Assembly (NCBI RefSeq): GCF_026339955.1
Contig: NZ_JAPEPW010000002.1
Coordinates: 1,922,001 to 1,986,000, forward strand
DNA: 64,000 bases
Origin: Streptomyces sp. NBC_01549
Lineage (GTDB): Bacteria; Actinomycetota; Actinomycetes; Streptomycetales; Streptomycetaceae
Direction: 5' to 3'
Below the pieces are notes generated by a model that was not told the origin of the DNA, searched no databases, and saw only the letters and a list, made by a program, of their open reading frames with translations. The stretch's first letter is position 1. Every line of letters starts with the position of its first letter. The position numbers and the translations under genes were made by a program. Of this stretch, positions 33,378 to 42,407 are shown in pieces.

Positions 33378-34301
33378 ATGCGTCGCGTCCGATACGAGCA
33401 CACCGGCGGCCCCCTGTTCCTGGAGGACGTTCCCGTACCCGTCGCCGGGCCCGGCGAGCTGCTGGTGCGCACCGAGGCGGTCGGCGTCACCCTTCCCGTC
33501 GTCCGCAAGGTCATCGAGGCCGCGGAGCCGATCCCGCTCGGCGGCGAGACCGCCGGCGAGGTCGTCGCCGTCGGCGCGGGCGTCACCCGCTTCAGGGAGG
33601 GCGATCGCGTCACCGGACTCTGCTTCGGGCACGGGTACGCCGACTACGCCCTCCTGAACGAGACCATGGCCTCCCCCGTCCCAGCGGGCGCGAGCGCGGT
33701 CGACGCCGTCGCCCTCGTCCGCAGCGGACTGGTCGCGCTCGGCGCCCTGGAGGCGGCGCGCCCCACTCCCGGCGAGGCGGCGCTGATCACCGGCGCGGCG
33801 AGCGGGGTCGGCCATCTCGCCGTCCAACTCGCCCGGTCGCGGGGCGCGTCACGTGTGGTCGCAGCCGTGTCCACCCTCGGTCTCGGAAAGGCGGAGTTCG
33901 TGCGCGGACTCGGCGCCGACGAGGTCGTCGCGTACGACTCCGAGCACTGGGGCGAGCCGGTCGACTACGCCCTCGACGCGGTCGGCGGTGACCTGCTCAC
34001 TCCCGCCGTCGCCGCCCTCACCCCGGGCGGGCGGCTCGTCGCCTACAGCTCGGGCGGCGGGACCGTGCGGGCGCACGACCTCCTGATGGGCGCCAAGTCC
34101 GTGATCGGCTTCCAGATGGCACGGATCGCCCGGAACGAGCCGCGGTTGCACGAGCGGTGGCGCGAGGAGCTGTGGCACCTGTTCACGGAGGGCGCGTTGC
34201 GGCCCGCCGTGCACGGGGAGTTCGCACTGCAGGACGCGGCGAAGGCGCACACGGCGATCGAGTCGCGGAGCAACCTGGGGAAAGTGGTGCTGCGCCCCTG
34301 A
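33378..34301 (+). CDS. Zinc-independent quinone oxidoreductase (MDR family)
   Basis: 307 residues; ATG behind GGAGGTGCG. GroES-like N-terminus (VPVPVAGPGELLVRTEAVGV, GGETAGEVVAVGAGV, REGDRVTGLCFGHGYADYAL) lacks the zinc-ligand cysteines; the Rossmann segment is ALITGAASGVGHLAVQLARSRGA. Members reduce quinones or enones with NADPH. It is very likely repressed by the divergent MarR protein through the palindromes in between. Confidence 0.9.
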   Translation: MRRVRYEHTGGPLFLEDVPVPVAGPGELLVRTEAVGVTLPVVRKVIEAAEPIPLGGETAGEVVAVGAGVTRFREGDRVTGLCFGHGYADYALLNETMASPVPAGASAVDAVALVRSGLVALGALEAARPTPGEAALITGAASGVGHLAVQLARSRGASRVVAAVSTLGLGKAEFVRGLGADEVVAYDSEHWGEPVDYALDAVGGDLLTPAVAALTPGGRLVAYSSGGGTVRAHDLLMGAKSVIGFQMARIARNEPRLHERWREELWHLFTEGALRPAVHGEFALQDAAKAHTAIESRSNLGKVVLRP

Positions 34302-34391
34302 CAGCCGAGCCCGCATTCGGCGTGAACACGCCGCCCTCCCGGGAAGTGACCCGGGACACCGTCCTGTATCTGCCCATGGACCAAGTGCGCG

Positions 34392-35657
34392 GTGGACACT
34401 AACGTCCCGTCCGTGCCCGACGACACACGAGCACGACGACGGCGGGCCGGGGCCGGCCTCGGTGTCCTGCTCGCCCTGGTCTGCGCGGCCGTGCTGCTCA
34501 CCGCCCTCCCCGACCACGACCGGGACGGCGGCGGCGCGTGCACGGCCCGCACGCTGCGGTCCTGGAGCGCGGACGCTCGGCTCACGGGTGAGTTCGCGCG
34601 ATACGGGGACGACGCGAGCCGTGTCGACGACTGGACCGGCGGCGACGGAACGCACTCGGTGCGGCTGCCGGACGGGCGGGTGCTGTGGCTGTTCTCGGAC
34701 ACGTATCTGGGCCAGGTGCACGGACCGCCGAACCCGGTCGGCGAGTCGTACGCGTGGCGCGACACGAGCGCGCCCCTGGTGCGGAACTCGGCCGTGGTGA
34801 TGTCGAGGGACAGGCGGCTGGAGACGACGCTGCCGACGCCGGTGTTCCCCGACCCGGGGCCGGGGCGGTGGCGGTGGCCGGTCGCGGCCCGTGTCGAACC
34901 CCGCTCCCCCGGCTCCTCGGAGCAGGTCGTCCGTGTCCTGCTGTGGACCCGTACCGCCGGCCAGGCTCCCTGGATCTACGGCGTGCCCACGTCCACCGAG
35001 GTCGCCACGCTCTCGCTGCCCGACCTGCGGCTCGAAGGCATCACCACGGCCTTGGACCAGAGTTCCGTGACGGACCCCTCCCGGCGGGTGCTGTTCGGCA
35101 CCTCGACGGTCGACGCGGGCGCGTGGACGTACGTCTTCGGCGGCGACGACGGCCAGGCCGCCTCGCGCCCCGCCTCGCAGGCGTACCTGGCGCGGGTGCC
35201 GCGCGGCCGGCTCGGGCAGCCGGCGGCCTGGGAGTACTGGGACGGCACCGGATGGGGGGTGCGGACGCGGCCGAGCCCGGTGCTCGGGGACGGGCGGCGG
35301 ACGGGGGTCGGCAGCGCGTACACGGTGGTGCGGGACGGCGGGACGTACGTCCTGTTCACGATGGCGGCGGGCACCGCGGGCCTGACGACGATCACCTCCT
35401 ACTGGGCGTGCGCGCCGACCGGTCCTTGGCACGGGCCGACCCGGAGCTTCAGTCCGTCCCTGCCACAGGGGCAGGTGGCCGCCTACAACCCGCAGGTGCA
35501 CGCGGCGCTGAGCGACGGCGACCGGCTCGTCCTCAGCTACGACGTGAACTGGCTGGACACGACGGGTGGTGTCGCCGCGCAGGCGAACCTCAGTCGGAAC
35601 GTGGCGCTGTACCGACCGCGATTCGTGACGCTGCGACTGGGGAAACCGGGGCCGTAG
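34392..35657 (+). CDS. Membrane-anchored DUF4185/DUF5005-like beta-propeller protein
   Basis: 421 residues; GTG start without a strong ribosome site. One membrane anchor (about 22-42) after an Arg-rich cytosolic end, then an extracellular domain with SRVDDWTGGDGTHSVRLPDGRVLWLFSDTYLG, repeated W/Y-rich blades, and YNPQVHAALSDGDRLVLSYDVN. This resembles DUF4185/DUF5005 domains, five-bladed propellers related to glycosidases of the GH32/GH43 type. A catalytic role on cell-surface glycans is possible but unproved. Its last 68 bases overlap the convergent transporter gene. Confidence 0.65.
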   Translation: MDTNVPSVPDDTRARRRRAGAGLGVLLALVCAAVLLTALPDHDRDGGGACTARTLRSWSADARLTGEFARYGDDASRVDDWTGGDGTHSVRLPDGRVLWLFSDTYLGQVHGPPNPVGESYAWRDTSAPLVRNSAVVMSRDRRLETTLPTPVFPDPGPGRWRWPVAARVEPRSPGSSEQVVRVLLWTRTAGQAPWIYGVPTSTEVATLSLPDLRLEGITTALDQSSVTDPSRRVLFGTSTVDAGAWTYVFGGDDGQAASRPASQAYLARVPRGRLGQPAAWEYWDGTGWGVRTRPSPVLGDGRRTGVGSAYTVVRDGGTYVLFTMAAGTAGLTTITSYWACAPTGPWHGPTRSFSPSLPQGQVAAYNPQVHAALSDGDRLVLSYDVNWLDTTGGVAAQANLSRNVALYRPRFVTLRLGKPGP

Positions 35658-36630
35658 CCACCTCGGGGTCGCGGGCGCGGCGCTTGGCGATCACCGCGCA
35701 CACCATCAGCTGCATCTGGTGGAAGAGCATCAGCGGCAGTACGGCGAGCGAGGCGTGCGCGCCGAACAGCACGCTGGCCATGGGAAGCCCCGAGGCGAGG
35801 GACTTCTTCGACCCGGCGAACTGGATCGCGATGCGGTCCTCGCGGTGGAAGCCCAGCGCCTTCCCCCCGTACCAGGTGAGCGTCAGCATCACCGCGAGCA
35901 GCACGGCCTCGACCGCGAGCAGTCCCGCCAGTCGCACGGCGCTCACCTGGTGCCAGATGCCCCGCACCATGCCCTCGCTGAACGCCGTGTAGACGACGAG
36001 CAGGATCGAGCCGCGGTCGACATATCCGAGGACCTTCTTGTGGCGCGTGATGAACCCCCCGATCCAGCGGCGCAGCACCTGCCCGGCCAGGAACGGCACC
36101 AGCAGTTGCAGCACGATCTTGACCAGCGAGTCCGCGGAGAATCCGCCGCCGCTGTTGCCCAGCAGCGCCGCGGCGAGCAGCGGGGTGACGACGATGCCCG
36201 CGAGCGAGGAGAAGGATCCGGCGCAGATCGCGGCGGGCACGTTGCCGCGGGCCATGGAGGTGAACGCGATCGACGACTGGATGGTCGACGGGACGAGCGT
36301 GAGGAAGAGCAGACCGGTGTAGAGGTTGTGGGTCAGGAGCACCGGTTCGAGGCCGCGAGCGGCCAGGCCCAGCAACGGGAAGACGACGAAGGTGCAGGCC
36401 AGGACGGTGATGTGGAGCCGCCAGTGCTTGAACCCCTCGACCGCCTCACGGGTGGAGAGCCGGGCCCCGTACAGGAAGAAGAGAAAGGCGATGGCGGCCG
36501 TGGACGCGCCCGACGCGATGTCGGCGCCCGTACCCCGCGCCGGGAGCAGGGCCGCGAGGCCCACCGTCCCGAGCAACAGCAGGATGTAGGGGTCGATCGG
36601 CATCCAACTCGGCCACTGCAGGCGTTTCAC
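35590..36630 (-). CDS. Bile acid:sodium symporter family transporter
   Basis: 346 residues from the GTG behind GGAG; an ATG 26 codons upstream (36708, behind GAGG) is an alternative. Ten hydrophobic segments with TVGLAALLPARG, LFLTLVPSTIQSSIAFTSMARGN and FAGSKKSLASGLPMASVLFG, the pattern of the SBF-like bacterial ASBT/YfeH group, which imports organic anions with sodium. The C-terminus overlaps the opposite-strand gene. Divergent from a LysR gene that may regulate it. Confidence 0.88.
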   Translation of the reverse strand: MKRLQWPSWMPIDPYILLLLGTVGLAALLPARGTGADIASGASTAAIAFLFFLYGARLSTREAVEGFKHWRLHITVLACTFVVFPLLGLAARGLEPVLLTHNLYTGLLFLTLVPSTIQSSIAFTSMARGNVPAAICAGSFSSLAGIVVTPLLAAALLGNSGGGFSADSLVKIVLQLLVPFLAGQVLRRWIGGFITRHKKVLGYVDRGSILLVVYTAFSEGMVRGIWHQVSAVRLAGLLAVEAVLLAVMLTLTWYGGKALGFHREDRIAIQFAGSKKSLASGLPMASVLFGAHASLAVLPLMLFHQMQLMVCAVIAKRRARDPEVATAPVSPVAASRIAVGTAPRSD

Positions 36631-36784
36631 GGTGCTCCACTGCTCAGACGTCGTACGGGGCGGTCCCGAGGAGAGGGGCGGCCTCGGGGCGGTTCGTGCC
36701 CTCTCCATCGTCCTCTTCCGGCCCGCGATCGGGAATCCGTCATACCGTTCTGACTGTCATCACGTTCCGCGATAACGTGAGGGT

Positions 36785-37678
36785 GTGTACGACCCCTCCC
36801 AACTGCGTACCTTCCTGGCGGTGGCCCAGACTCTGAGCTTCACCCAGGCCGCCCGGCGGCTCGGGCTGCGCCAGTCCACCGTCAGCCAGCACGTACGCCG
36901 CCTCGAGGACGCGGCGGGACGGCAGCTGTTCTCGCGGGACACGCACTCCGTGGAGCTCACCGAGGACGGCGAGGCGATGCTCGGCTTCGCGCGCCGCATC
37001 CTGGCGGTGCACGAACAGGCGACCGCCTTCTTCGCGGGCACCCGCCTGCGCGGCCGGCTGCGCTTCGGCGCCTCCGAGGACTTCGTGCTGACCCGGCTCC
37101 CGGAGATCCTGGAAGGCTTCCGGTACGACCATCCGGAGGTGGACCTGGAGCTCACGGTCGAGCTGTCCGGCACGCTGCACGAACAGCTCGCGGCGGGCAA
37201 GCTGGACCTGGTGCTGGCGAAACGCCGGCCCGAGGACCCGCGCGGCGAGCTGGTCTGGCACGACCGCCTGGTGTGGATCGGCGCGGAACGCCTGCGGCTC
37301 GACCCCGACCGCCCCGTCCCCCTGATCGTCTACCCGCCCCCGGGCATCACCCGCGCCCTCGCCTTCGAAGCCCTGGAACGACAGGGCCGCGCATGGCGCA
37401 TCGCCTGCACCAGCGGCAGCCTGAACGCCCTCGTCGCGGCGGCCCGCGCGGGCCTCGGTGTGATGGCCCACTCACGCGGACTGATCCCCCCGGGCCTCGT
37501 CCGCGTCCCGGACCGGGCGGGCCTCCCGGAACTCGGCGAGGTCGACTTCGTCCTGGTGCACGCGCAACGGCGTACGCCCGCGCAAGGGGCGGCGGAGGCG
37601 CTCGCAGCCGCGATCCTGAGCGGCGGGGACCGGCTGCTCCGGGGTGGCGGGACTAGCGGGTCGGTCTCGCGTACGTGA
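36785..37678 (+). CDS. LysR-family transcriptional regulator
   Basis: 297 residues; GTG start. N-terminal helix-turn-helix (FLAVAQTLSFTQAARRLGLRQSTVSQHVRRLEDAAGRQLFSR) and a substrate-binding domain (LRFGASEDFVLTRLPEILEGF, GKLDLVLAKR). Divergent from the bile-acid-type symporter with a short gap, the classic LysR/target layout. Its 3' end overlaps the remnant of an AsnC gene on the other strand. Confidence 0.93.
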   Translation: MYDPSQLRTFLAVAQTLSFTQAARRLGLRQSTVSQHVRRLEDAAGRQLFSRDTHSVELTEDGEAMLGFARRILAVHEQATAFFAGTRLRGRLRFGASEDFVLTRLPEILEGFRYDHPEVDLELTVELSGTLHEQLAAGKLDLVLAKRRPEDPRGELVWHDRLVWIGAERLRLDPDRPVPLIVYPPPGITRALAFEALERQGRAWRIACTSGSLNALVAAARAGLGVMAHSRGLIPPGLVRVPDRAGLPELGEVDFVLVHAQRRTPAQGAAEALAAAILSGGDRLLRGGGTSGSVSRT

Positions 37679-37893
37679 GTTGCTTGACCCTGCGCAGGAA
37701 CGGTGTCGTCTCGACGTGCTGGACCCCTTCGAGGGTGCCGAGGCGGCCGCTGAGGTAGGCGTAGAGGCCCGCCGTGTCACGGACGACGGCGGTGACGACG
37801 ATGTTGGAGGGGCCGGCCGTCGCCGCGGCGAAGGCGATCTCGTCGTGGGTGGCGAGGGCCTCTCCGACGGAGTGCAGGGCCGCCGGGGCCGCG
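37653..37893 (-). pseudogene. Lrp/AsnC-family regulator, C-terminal remnant
   Basis: About 80 codons remain, encoding PAALHSVGEALATHDEIAF, then ATAGPSNIVVTAVVRDTAGLYAYLS and GTLEGVQHVETTPFLRRVKQL. That is the ligand-binding (RAM) domain of AsnC regulators with its normal stop. The N-terminal half and the helix-turn-helix are absent; upstream codons are unrelated. The break falls where the remnant of an oppositely oriented exporter gene begins, so one deletion removed both 5' ends. Confidence 0.75.
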
Positions 37894-37897
37894 GTGA

Positions 37898-38164
37898 TTG
37901 ATGCTGACCTCCCGCATGCAGGACACGCTCTCGCACGACGCGGCCCACACCCTGGCCGGCGGTGGCGCCGGGGCACTGCGCGGTCCCCTCTCCGAGCACA
38001 CCCTGCGGGGCGCGTTCGCCTCGGGACTCGACTCGGCGTCGGTGGCGGCGGGCGTGACGGGGATGGTCGCCGGTGCGCTGGTACTGGTGTTGGTGCGGAC
38101 GCCGCGCGCTGTGACGGACACGGCCCAGGCACCGGCGAAGCGGGCGGCGGCGTCCCGCGCATGA
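37898..38164 (+). pseudogene. MFS (EmrB/QacA-type) exporter, C-terminal remnant
   Basis: From LTSRMQDTL onward the frame encodes LRGAFASGLDSASVAAGVTGM and VAGALVLVLVRTPRA, the last helix and tail of drug-exporter MFS proteins, ending in a normal stop. A TGA in frame lies directly upstream and the other 11-13 helices are missing. It abuts the AsnC remnant on the other strand. Confidence 0.7.
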
Positions 38165-38188
38165 CACCGGTGAGGGCCCGGTCATGAC

Positions 38189-38233
38189 ACCGGCGGAGCC
38201 GGTCCCGAAACCACCGGGACCGGCTCCGGCGGT
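38189..38233 (+). terminator. 19-bp hairpin after the exporter remnant
   Basis: Arms 38189-38207 and 38215-38233 match at 18 of 19 positions around AAACCAC. It lies 25 bases beyond the exporter remnant's stop and has outlived the loss of the gene's 5' end. Confidence 0.8.
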
Positions 38234-38332
38234 AGCCGCGCGGCACGGAATCGGAACCTCCATGTCCGGTATTCGGCGTCCCGAGCCCAGTAGCAGGGTC
38301 GTACAGATTCCGTGGAGATTACGGGATCGAAA

Positions 38333-38349
38333 CCTACGCAACCGTAAGG
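38333..38349. promoter_or_regulatory. Imperfect palindrome upstream of the fadD-type gene
   Basis: CCTACG-CAAC-CGTAAGG, a near-palindrome with one extra base, about 150 bases before the TTG start. Such TACG/CGTA sites are plausible targets of fatty-acid-responsive TetR regulators; this is a guess from pattern and context. Confidence 0.35.
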
Positions 38350-38497
38350 GATTCTGTCCGACCCTTCCCCATGTGCGGGCATTTTCTCGGCTGACCTGTG
38401 CATATGCCGCACACACCCCGGCTCCGGCACCCCTCCCGCCCGACGGCGCGGTGGGGTAGCTTTCACGGCGCTGTGCGGAGCGCCACTAGGAGCGGGA

Positions 38498-40324
38498 TTG
38501 CGCGAGTTCACCAACCCTCCGTTGGCGTCGGCGCCGCCGGTGGGCGGCCTGGCCGACGTCGTGTTCGACCATGCCCAGGAAGACCCGCTGCGGGCCGCGT
38601 TCGGCCGCAAGGACGACAACGAACAGTGGCGCGATGTGACGGCCGCCGAGTTCCGTGACGAGGTCCTCGCACTTGCCAAGGGACTGCTCGCCCAGGGAAT
38701 CCGATTCGGCGACCGGGTCGCGATCATGTCCCGCACCCGCTACGAATGGACACTCTTCGACTACGCATTGTGGACGATCGGCGCCCACGTCGTCCCCATG
38801 TACTCGACGTCCTCGGCCGAGCAGGTCTTCTGGATGCTGCACGACGCGCAGGTGTCGGCCGCGGTGGTCGAGCACGAGGACCACGCGATGACCATCGCCA
38901 CGGTGATCGACCGGCTGCCCCAGCTGCACAAGCTCTGGCAACTGGACTCGGGCGCGGTGCAAGAGCTCTACGAGGCGGGCGCGGGCATCGACGACGAGGT
39001 GGTGCACCGGCACCGGCGCGCCGTCACCCCCGAGTCGATCGCGACGATCATCTACACCTCGGGCACCACGGGCCGCCCCAAGGGCTGCGTCATCTCGCAC
39101 GCCAACTTCATGGCCGAGGCGAGCACGGTCATCGGGCTCATGGAACCGATCTTCACCTCCAAGCGCGACAACGGGGCGTCCACGCTGCTGTTCCTGCCGC
39201 TCGCGCATGTCTTCGGGCGGATGGTCCAGGTCGCGGGCGTCCTCGGGAAGGTCAAGCTGGGCCATCAGCCGCAGATGCACGCCGCCGTGCTGCTGCCCGA
39301 CCTGGCCGCGTTCCAGCCGACGTTCATCCTGGCGGTGCCGTACATCTTCGAGAAGGTCTTCAACGCGGCCCGCCGCAAGGCCGAGAAGGACGGAAAGTCC
39401 GGTGCCTTCGAGAAGGCCGTGGAGGTCGCGGTCCGCTACGCGGACGCGATCGAGGCGAAGGCGTGGGGGATCGGCGCCGGGCCGTCGGCGAGCCTGCGGA
39501 TGCAGCACCAGTTCTTCGACAAGGTCGTCTACACCAAGATGCGCGCCGCCATGGGCGGCCGGGTCAGACACGCGGTGTCGGGCGGCTCCGCGATGGACCG
39601 TCGGCTCGGGCTGTTCTTCGCCGGCGCGGGCATCCAGATCTACGAGGGATACGGGCTCACCGAGACCACCGCCGCCGCGGTCGTCACTCCGCCCGAGCGG
39701 ACCCGGTACGGGACGGTCGGCCAGGCCATCCCGGGCATGACCGTGCACATCGCGGACGACGGCGAGATCTGGCTGCACGGCGACAACATCTTCCAGGGCT
39801 ATCTGAACGACCCCAAGGCCACCGACGCCGCACTGCACGACGGCTGGCTCGCCACCGGCGACCTCGGCACCCTCGATGAGGACGGCTTTCTCACCATCAC
39901 CGGGCGCAAGAAGGAGATCCTGGTGACCTCCGGCGGCAAGAGCGTCTCGCCGGGTGTCCTGGAGGAGCGTGTGCGCGACCATCCGCTGGTCGCGCAGTGC
40001 ATCGTGGTCGGCAACGACCGGCCGTACATCGCGGCGCTCGTCACCCTCGACTCCGAGGCCGTCGACCACTGGCTCCAGATGCGGGGCAAGCCGCGGCTGT
40101 CCTCCTCCGACCTGGTGCGCGACCCGGACCTGGAGACCGAGGTGCGGCGGGCGGTGGTAGCCGCGAACACCCTGGTCTCACAGGCCGAGTCGATCCGTAC
40201 GTTCCGGATACTGGCGAACCAGTTCACCGAGGAGCACGGGTTGCTGACGCCTTCGCTGAAGTTGAAGCGGAAGGCCATCGAGAGCGCGTACGAGACCGAG
40301 GTGGAGGCGTTGTACCGGGCGTGA
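38498..40324 (+). CDS. Long-chain fatty-acid-CoA ligase (FadD15-type AMP-binding enzyme)
   Basis: 608 residues; TTG start behind AGGAG at five bases. Adenylate-forming motifs: IIYTSGTTGRPKG (P-loop), YEGYGLTETTAA, DGWLATGDLGTLDEDGFLTITGRKKE and the C-terminal TPSLKLKRK lysine. Length and the region FLPLAHVFGRM match bacterial FadD15-like long-chain acyl-CoA synthetases. Activates fatty acids with ATP and CoA for degradation or lipid synthesis. Monocistronic; its last codons form one arm of a terminator. Confidence 0.95.
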   Translation: MREFTNPPLASAPPVGGLADVVFDHAQEDPLRAAFGRKDDNEQWRDVTAAEFRDEVLALAKGLLAQGIRFGDRVAIMSRTRYEWTLFDYALWTIGAHVVPMYSTSSAEQVFWMLHDAQVSAAVVEHEDHAMTIATVIDRLPQLHKLWQLDSGAVQELYEAGAGIDDEVVHRHRRAVTPESIATIIYTSGTTGRPKGCVISHANFMAEASTVIGLMEPIFTSKRDNGASTLLFLPLAHVFGRMVQVAGVLGKVKLGHQPQMHAAVLLPDLAAFQPTFILAVPYIFEKVFNAARRKAEKDGKSGAFEKAVEVAVRYADAIEAKAWGIGAGPSASLRMQHQFFDKVVYTKMRAAMGGRVRHAVSGGSAMDRRLGLFFAGAGIQIYEGYGLTETTAAAVVTPPERTRYGTVGQAIPGMTVHIADDGEIWLHGDNIFQGYLNDPKATDAALHDGWLATGDLGTLDEDGFLTITGRKKEILVTSGGKSVSPGVLEERVRDHPLVAQCIVVGNDRPYIAALVTLDSEAVDHWLQMRGKPRLSSSDLVRDPDLETEVRRAVVAANTLVSQAESIRTFRILANQFTEEHGLLTPSLKLKRKAIESAYETEVEALYRA

Positions 40325-40347
40325 GCCCGCTCCCCGGTACAACGCCT
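40305..40347. terminator. Bidirectional 15-bp hairpin overlapping the end of the acyl-CoA ligase gene
   Basis: AGGCGTTGTACCGGG (40305-40319, inside the coding sequence) pairs perfectly with 40333-40347 across a 13-base loop that includes the stop codon. It separates the ligase from the convergent PQQ/glycosidase operon. Confidence 0.85.
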
Positions 40348-40367
40348 CGGTCGGCCTGGTCGTCGGC

Positions 40368-42395
40368 CTAGTCGATGCTCACCTTGAAGATCTTGTCCGA
40401 GCCGTCCGCCGCTCCTCCGTTGTTGTCGCAGTTGGTGGTGGAGAGCCAGAGCTGGTCGGCGCCGGGCACCTTGGTGACCGTGCGCAGACGGCCGTAGGTG
40501 CCGACGTAGTACGCCGTCGGCGTGCCGACGTTCTCCGTGTCGCCGGTGATGGGGATCCGCCACAGGCGTTCACCGCGCAGGGACGCCATGTAGACGACGT
40601 TGCGCACGATCGCGATGCCGCTGGGGGACGCCTCGGAGACGTTCCAGGTCGCCTTCGGGTTGGTCATCCCGGAGACGCCGCAGCTGCCCTCGCAGGTCGG
40701 CCAGCCGTAGTTGGCACCCGGCTTGATGAGGTTGAGTTCGTCCTTGGAGCTGTTGCCGAACTCGGCCTCCCACAGGCGGCCGTTGCGGTCGAAGGCGAGG
40801 CCCTGCGGATTGCGGTGCCCGTAGCTGTAGACGTAGTTGCCGAACGGGTTGCCGGGGGCGGCCTTTCCGTCCGTCGTCATCCGCAGGATCTTGCCGTTCA
40901 GCGACGTCTTGTCCTGGGCCAGTTCGGGTGTCTGGGCCTCGCCGGTGGAGACGTACAGATAGCCGTCGGGGCCGAAGAGCAGCCGTCCGCCGTTGTGGTA
41001 GCGGTTCTTCTTGATGCCCTGGAGGAGGATCGTGTAGTTGGTGAGGGAGCTGCCGTCGTAGGTCATGCGGACGACGCGGTTGCCCTCGGAGGCCGTGTGC
41101 ATGAAGTACACGTAGTGGTTGGTCGCCCACTTCGGGTCGACGGCCACGCCCAGCAGTCCGCCCTCGCCGTTCGTGGTGACGGCGTTCGGTACGGTTCCGA
41201 CCTGGGTCTTCGTGCCGCCCTTGGTGACCTTCCAGACACGGAAGTCGTCCCGCTCGGTGACCAGCGCCGTCTGTCCGTCGGGCATCCAGTACGTGCCCCA
41301 CGGGATCGTCCAGCCGCTGGAGACGGTCCCGATGGACGAGGGGACCCCGCCGTCGGTGGCACACGCCTTCGTCGTGAAGGTGACCGTGTCGCTCTGCGCA
41401 GACACGTTGCCGGCCGCGTCCCGCGCCACCACGTTCAGGGTGTACGGGCTGTTGCAGGCGAGCCCGGTGAGCGTGGTCGACGTGCCGGTGACGCTCTTGT
41501 ACACCGTGGTGTCGCTGCGCACGTCGTAGCCGGCGACCGCCTTGTCGTCGGTCGAGGCACCCCAGCTCAGGTCGGCGCTGGTGGCCGTGACGTTCGACGA
41601 GGTGAGGGTGCCGGGTTTGGTGGGTGGGGTGGTGTCGGAGCTGGGCCGGGTCGTGCAGTCGACGACCGGGCTGGCCTGGGAGGCGTTGCCGGCCGCGTCG
41701 CGCGCGATGACGGTGAGGTTGTAGGTGGTGTTCGGACTCAGTCCGGTGAGCACCTTGGAGGTCGCGTCGCCCGCCGCCTCGCCGAGCTTGTTGCCGTGCT
41801 CGTAGAGGTCGTACGCGGCCACGCCGACGTTGTCGGTCGACGCGCCCCAGGAGAGGGTGAGGCCGTCCTCGCCGATGGCTGAGCAACTCGGCTGGCCCGG
41901 CCGCGACGGTGCCTGGGTGTCGGCGGCGGCGCCGACGCTGACGCGGTCGAGGTTGGGGCCGCCGTTCGCCGTGGTGGCGGTCGCGCGGATCTTGTTGGAG
42001 CCCGCATTGAGCTGGACGTTCAGACTCTTCGTCGCCCAGGTGTTCCAGTCGGTGGTGGCCGGGAAGGAGACCCCGGAGGCGACGACCGTGCCGTTGACGG
42101 AGAGGTCCATCGGGCGGTCGACGCTCGTTCCGTTGGCGTAGCGCAGAGCCAGCGAGGAGGTGCCGGCCGTGACCGCGCTCACTGTGAACTCCACGTACGA
42201 GCCGGTGATGTTGGTGTAGTCGACGAAGCCGGTGCCTGTGTAGCCGGTGTGGTTGGTGGCGACGGCGCCCTGCGAGATCGTGGCGTCCTCGGCCTGGTAG
42301 TCGGTGGCCGCCTGCGCCGCCGTGCCGGTCAGCGCGACGAGCGGCACGGCCAGGGCGAGCGAGAGGCACCAGGGCAGCGCTCTGTTGAGTTTCAT
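40368..42395 (-). CDS. Secreted PQQ-dependent sugar dehydrogenase with CBM and two FN3 domains
   Basis: 675 residues; ATG behind GAGGGG. Sec signal to about residue 30 (ALAVPLVALTGTAAQAA). Residues about 31-155 form a CBM35/CBM6-like module (YQAEDATISQGA, GTGFVDYTNITGSYVEF), then two fibronectin type III repeats (about 165-345), then a soluble aldose dehydrogenase propeller (GEGGLLGVAVDPKW, NRYHNGGRLLFGPDGYLYVSTGEAQ, YGHRNPQGLAFD, NYGWPTCEGSCG). Last gene of the operon headed by pqqA, so the cofactor made upstream is very likely its own. It would oxidise sugars released by the co-encoded hydrolases, outside the cell. Substrate unknown. Confidence 0.88.
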   Translation of the reverse strand: MKLNRALPWCLSLALAVPLVALTGTAAQAATDYQAEDATISQGAVATNHTGYTGTGFVDYTNITGSYVEFTVSAVTAGTSSLALRYANGTSVDRPMDLSVNGTVVASGVSFPATTDWNTWATKSLNVQLNAGSNKIRATATTANGGPNLDRVSVGAAADTQAPSRPGQPSCSAIGEDGLTLSWGASTDNVGVAAYDLYEHGNKLGEAAGDATSKVLTGLSPNTTYNLTVIARDAAGNASQASPVVDCTTRPSSDTTPPTKPGTLTSSNVTATSADLSWGASTDDKAVAGYDVRSDTTVYKSVTGTSTTLTGLACNSPYTLNVVARDAAGNVSAQSDTVTFTTKACATDGGVPSSIGTVSSGWTIPWGTYWMPDGQTALVTERDDFRVWKVTKGGTKTQVGTVPNAVTTNGEGGLLGVAVDPKWATNHYVYFMHTASEGNRVVRMTYDGSSLTNYTILLQGIKKNRYHNGGRLLFGPDGYLYVSTGEAQTPELAQDKTSLNGKILRMTTDGKAAPGNPFGNYVYSYGHRNPQGLAFDRNGRLWEAEFGNSSKDELNLIKPGANYGWPTCEGSCGVSGMTNPKATWNVSEASPSGIAIVRNVVYMASLRGERLWRIPITGDTENVGTPTAYYVGTYGRLRTVTKVPGADQLWLSTTNCDNNGGAADGSDKIFKVSID

Positions 42396-42407
42396 GGGTT
42401 CGTCCCC

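Larger units (their letters stand above)
38165..38497. other. Gene-free stretch before the acyl-CoA ligase
   Basis: Contains the hairpin at 38189-38233 and an imperfect palindrome at 38333-38349, then AGGAG before the TTG start of the next gene. No coding sense found on either strand; small frames here lack ribosome sites and family likeness. Confidence 0.6.

Noticed and set aside
37653..38246. A 197-residue minus-strand gene spanning the AsnC remnant
   Set aside because: Only the last 80 residues resemble AsnC; the upstream part is antisense to the exporter remnant and has no helix-turn-helix.
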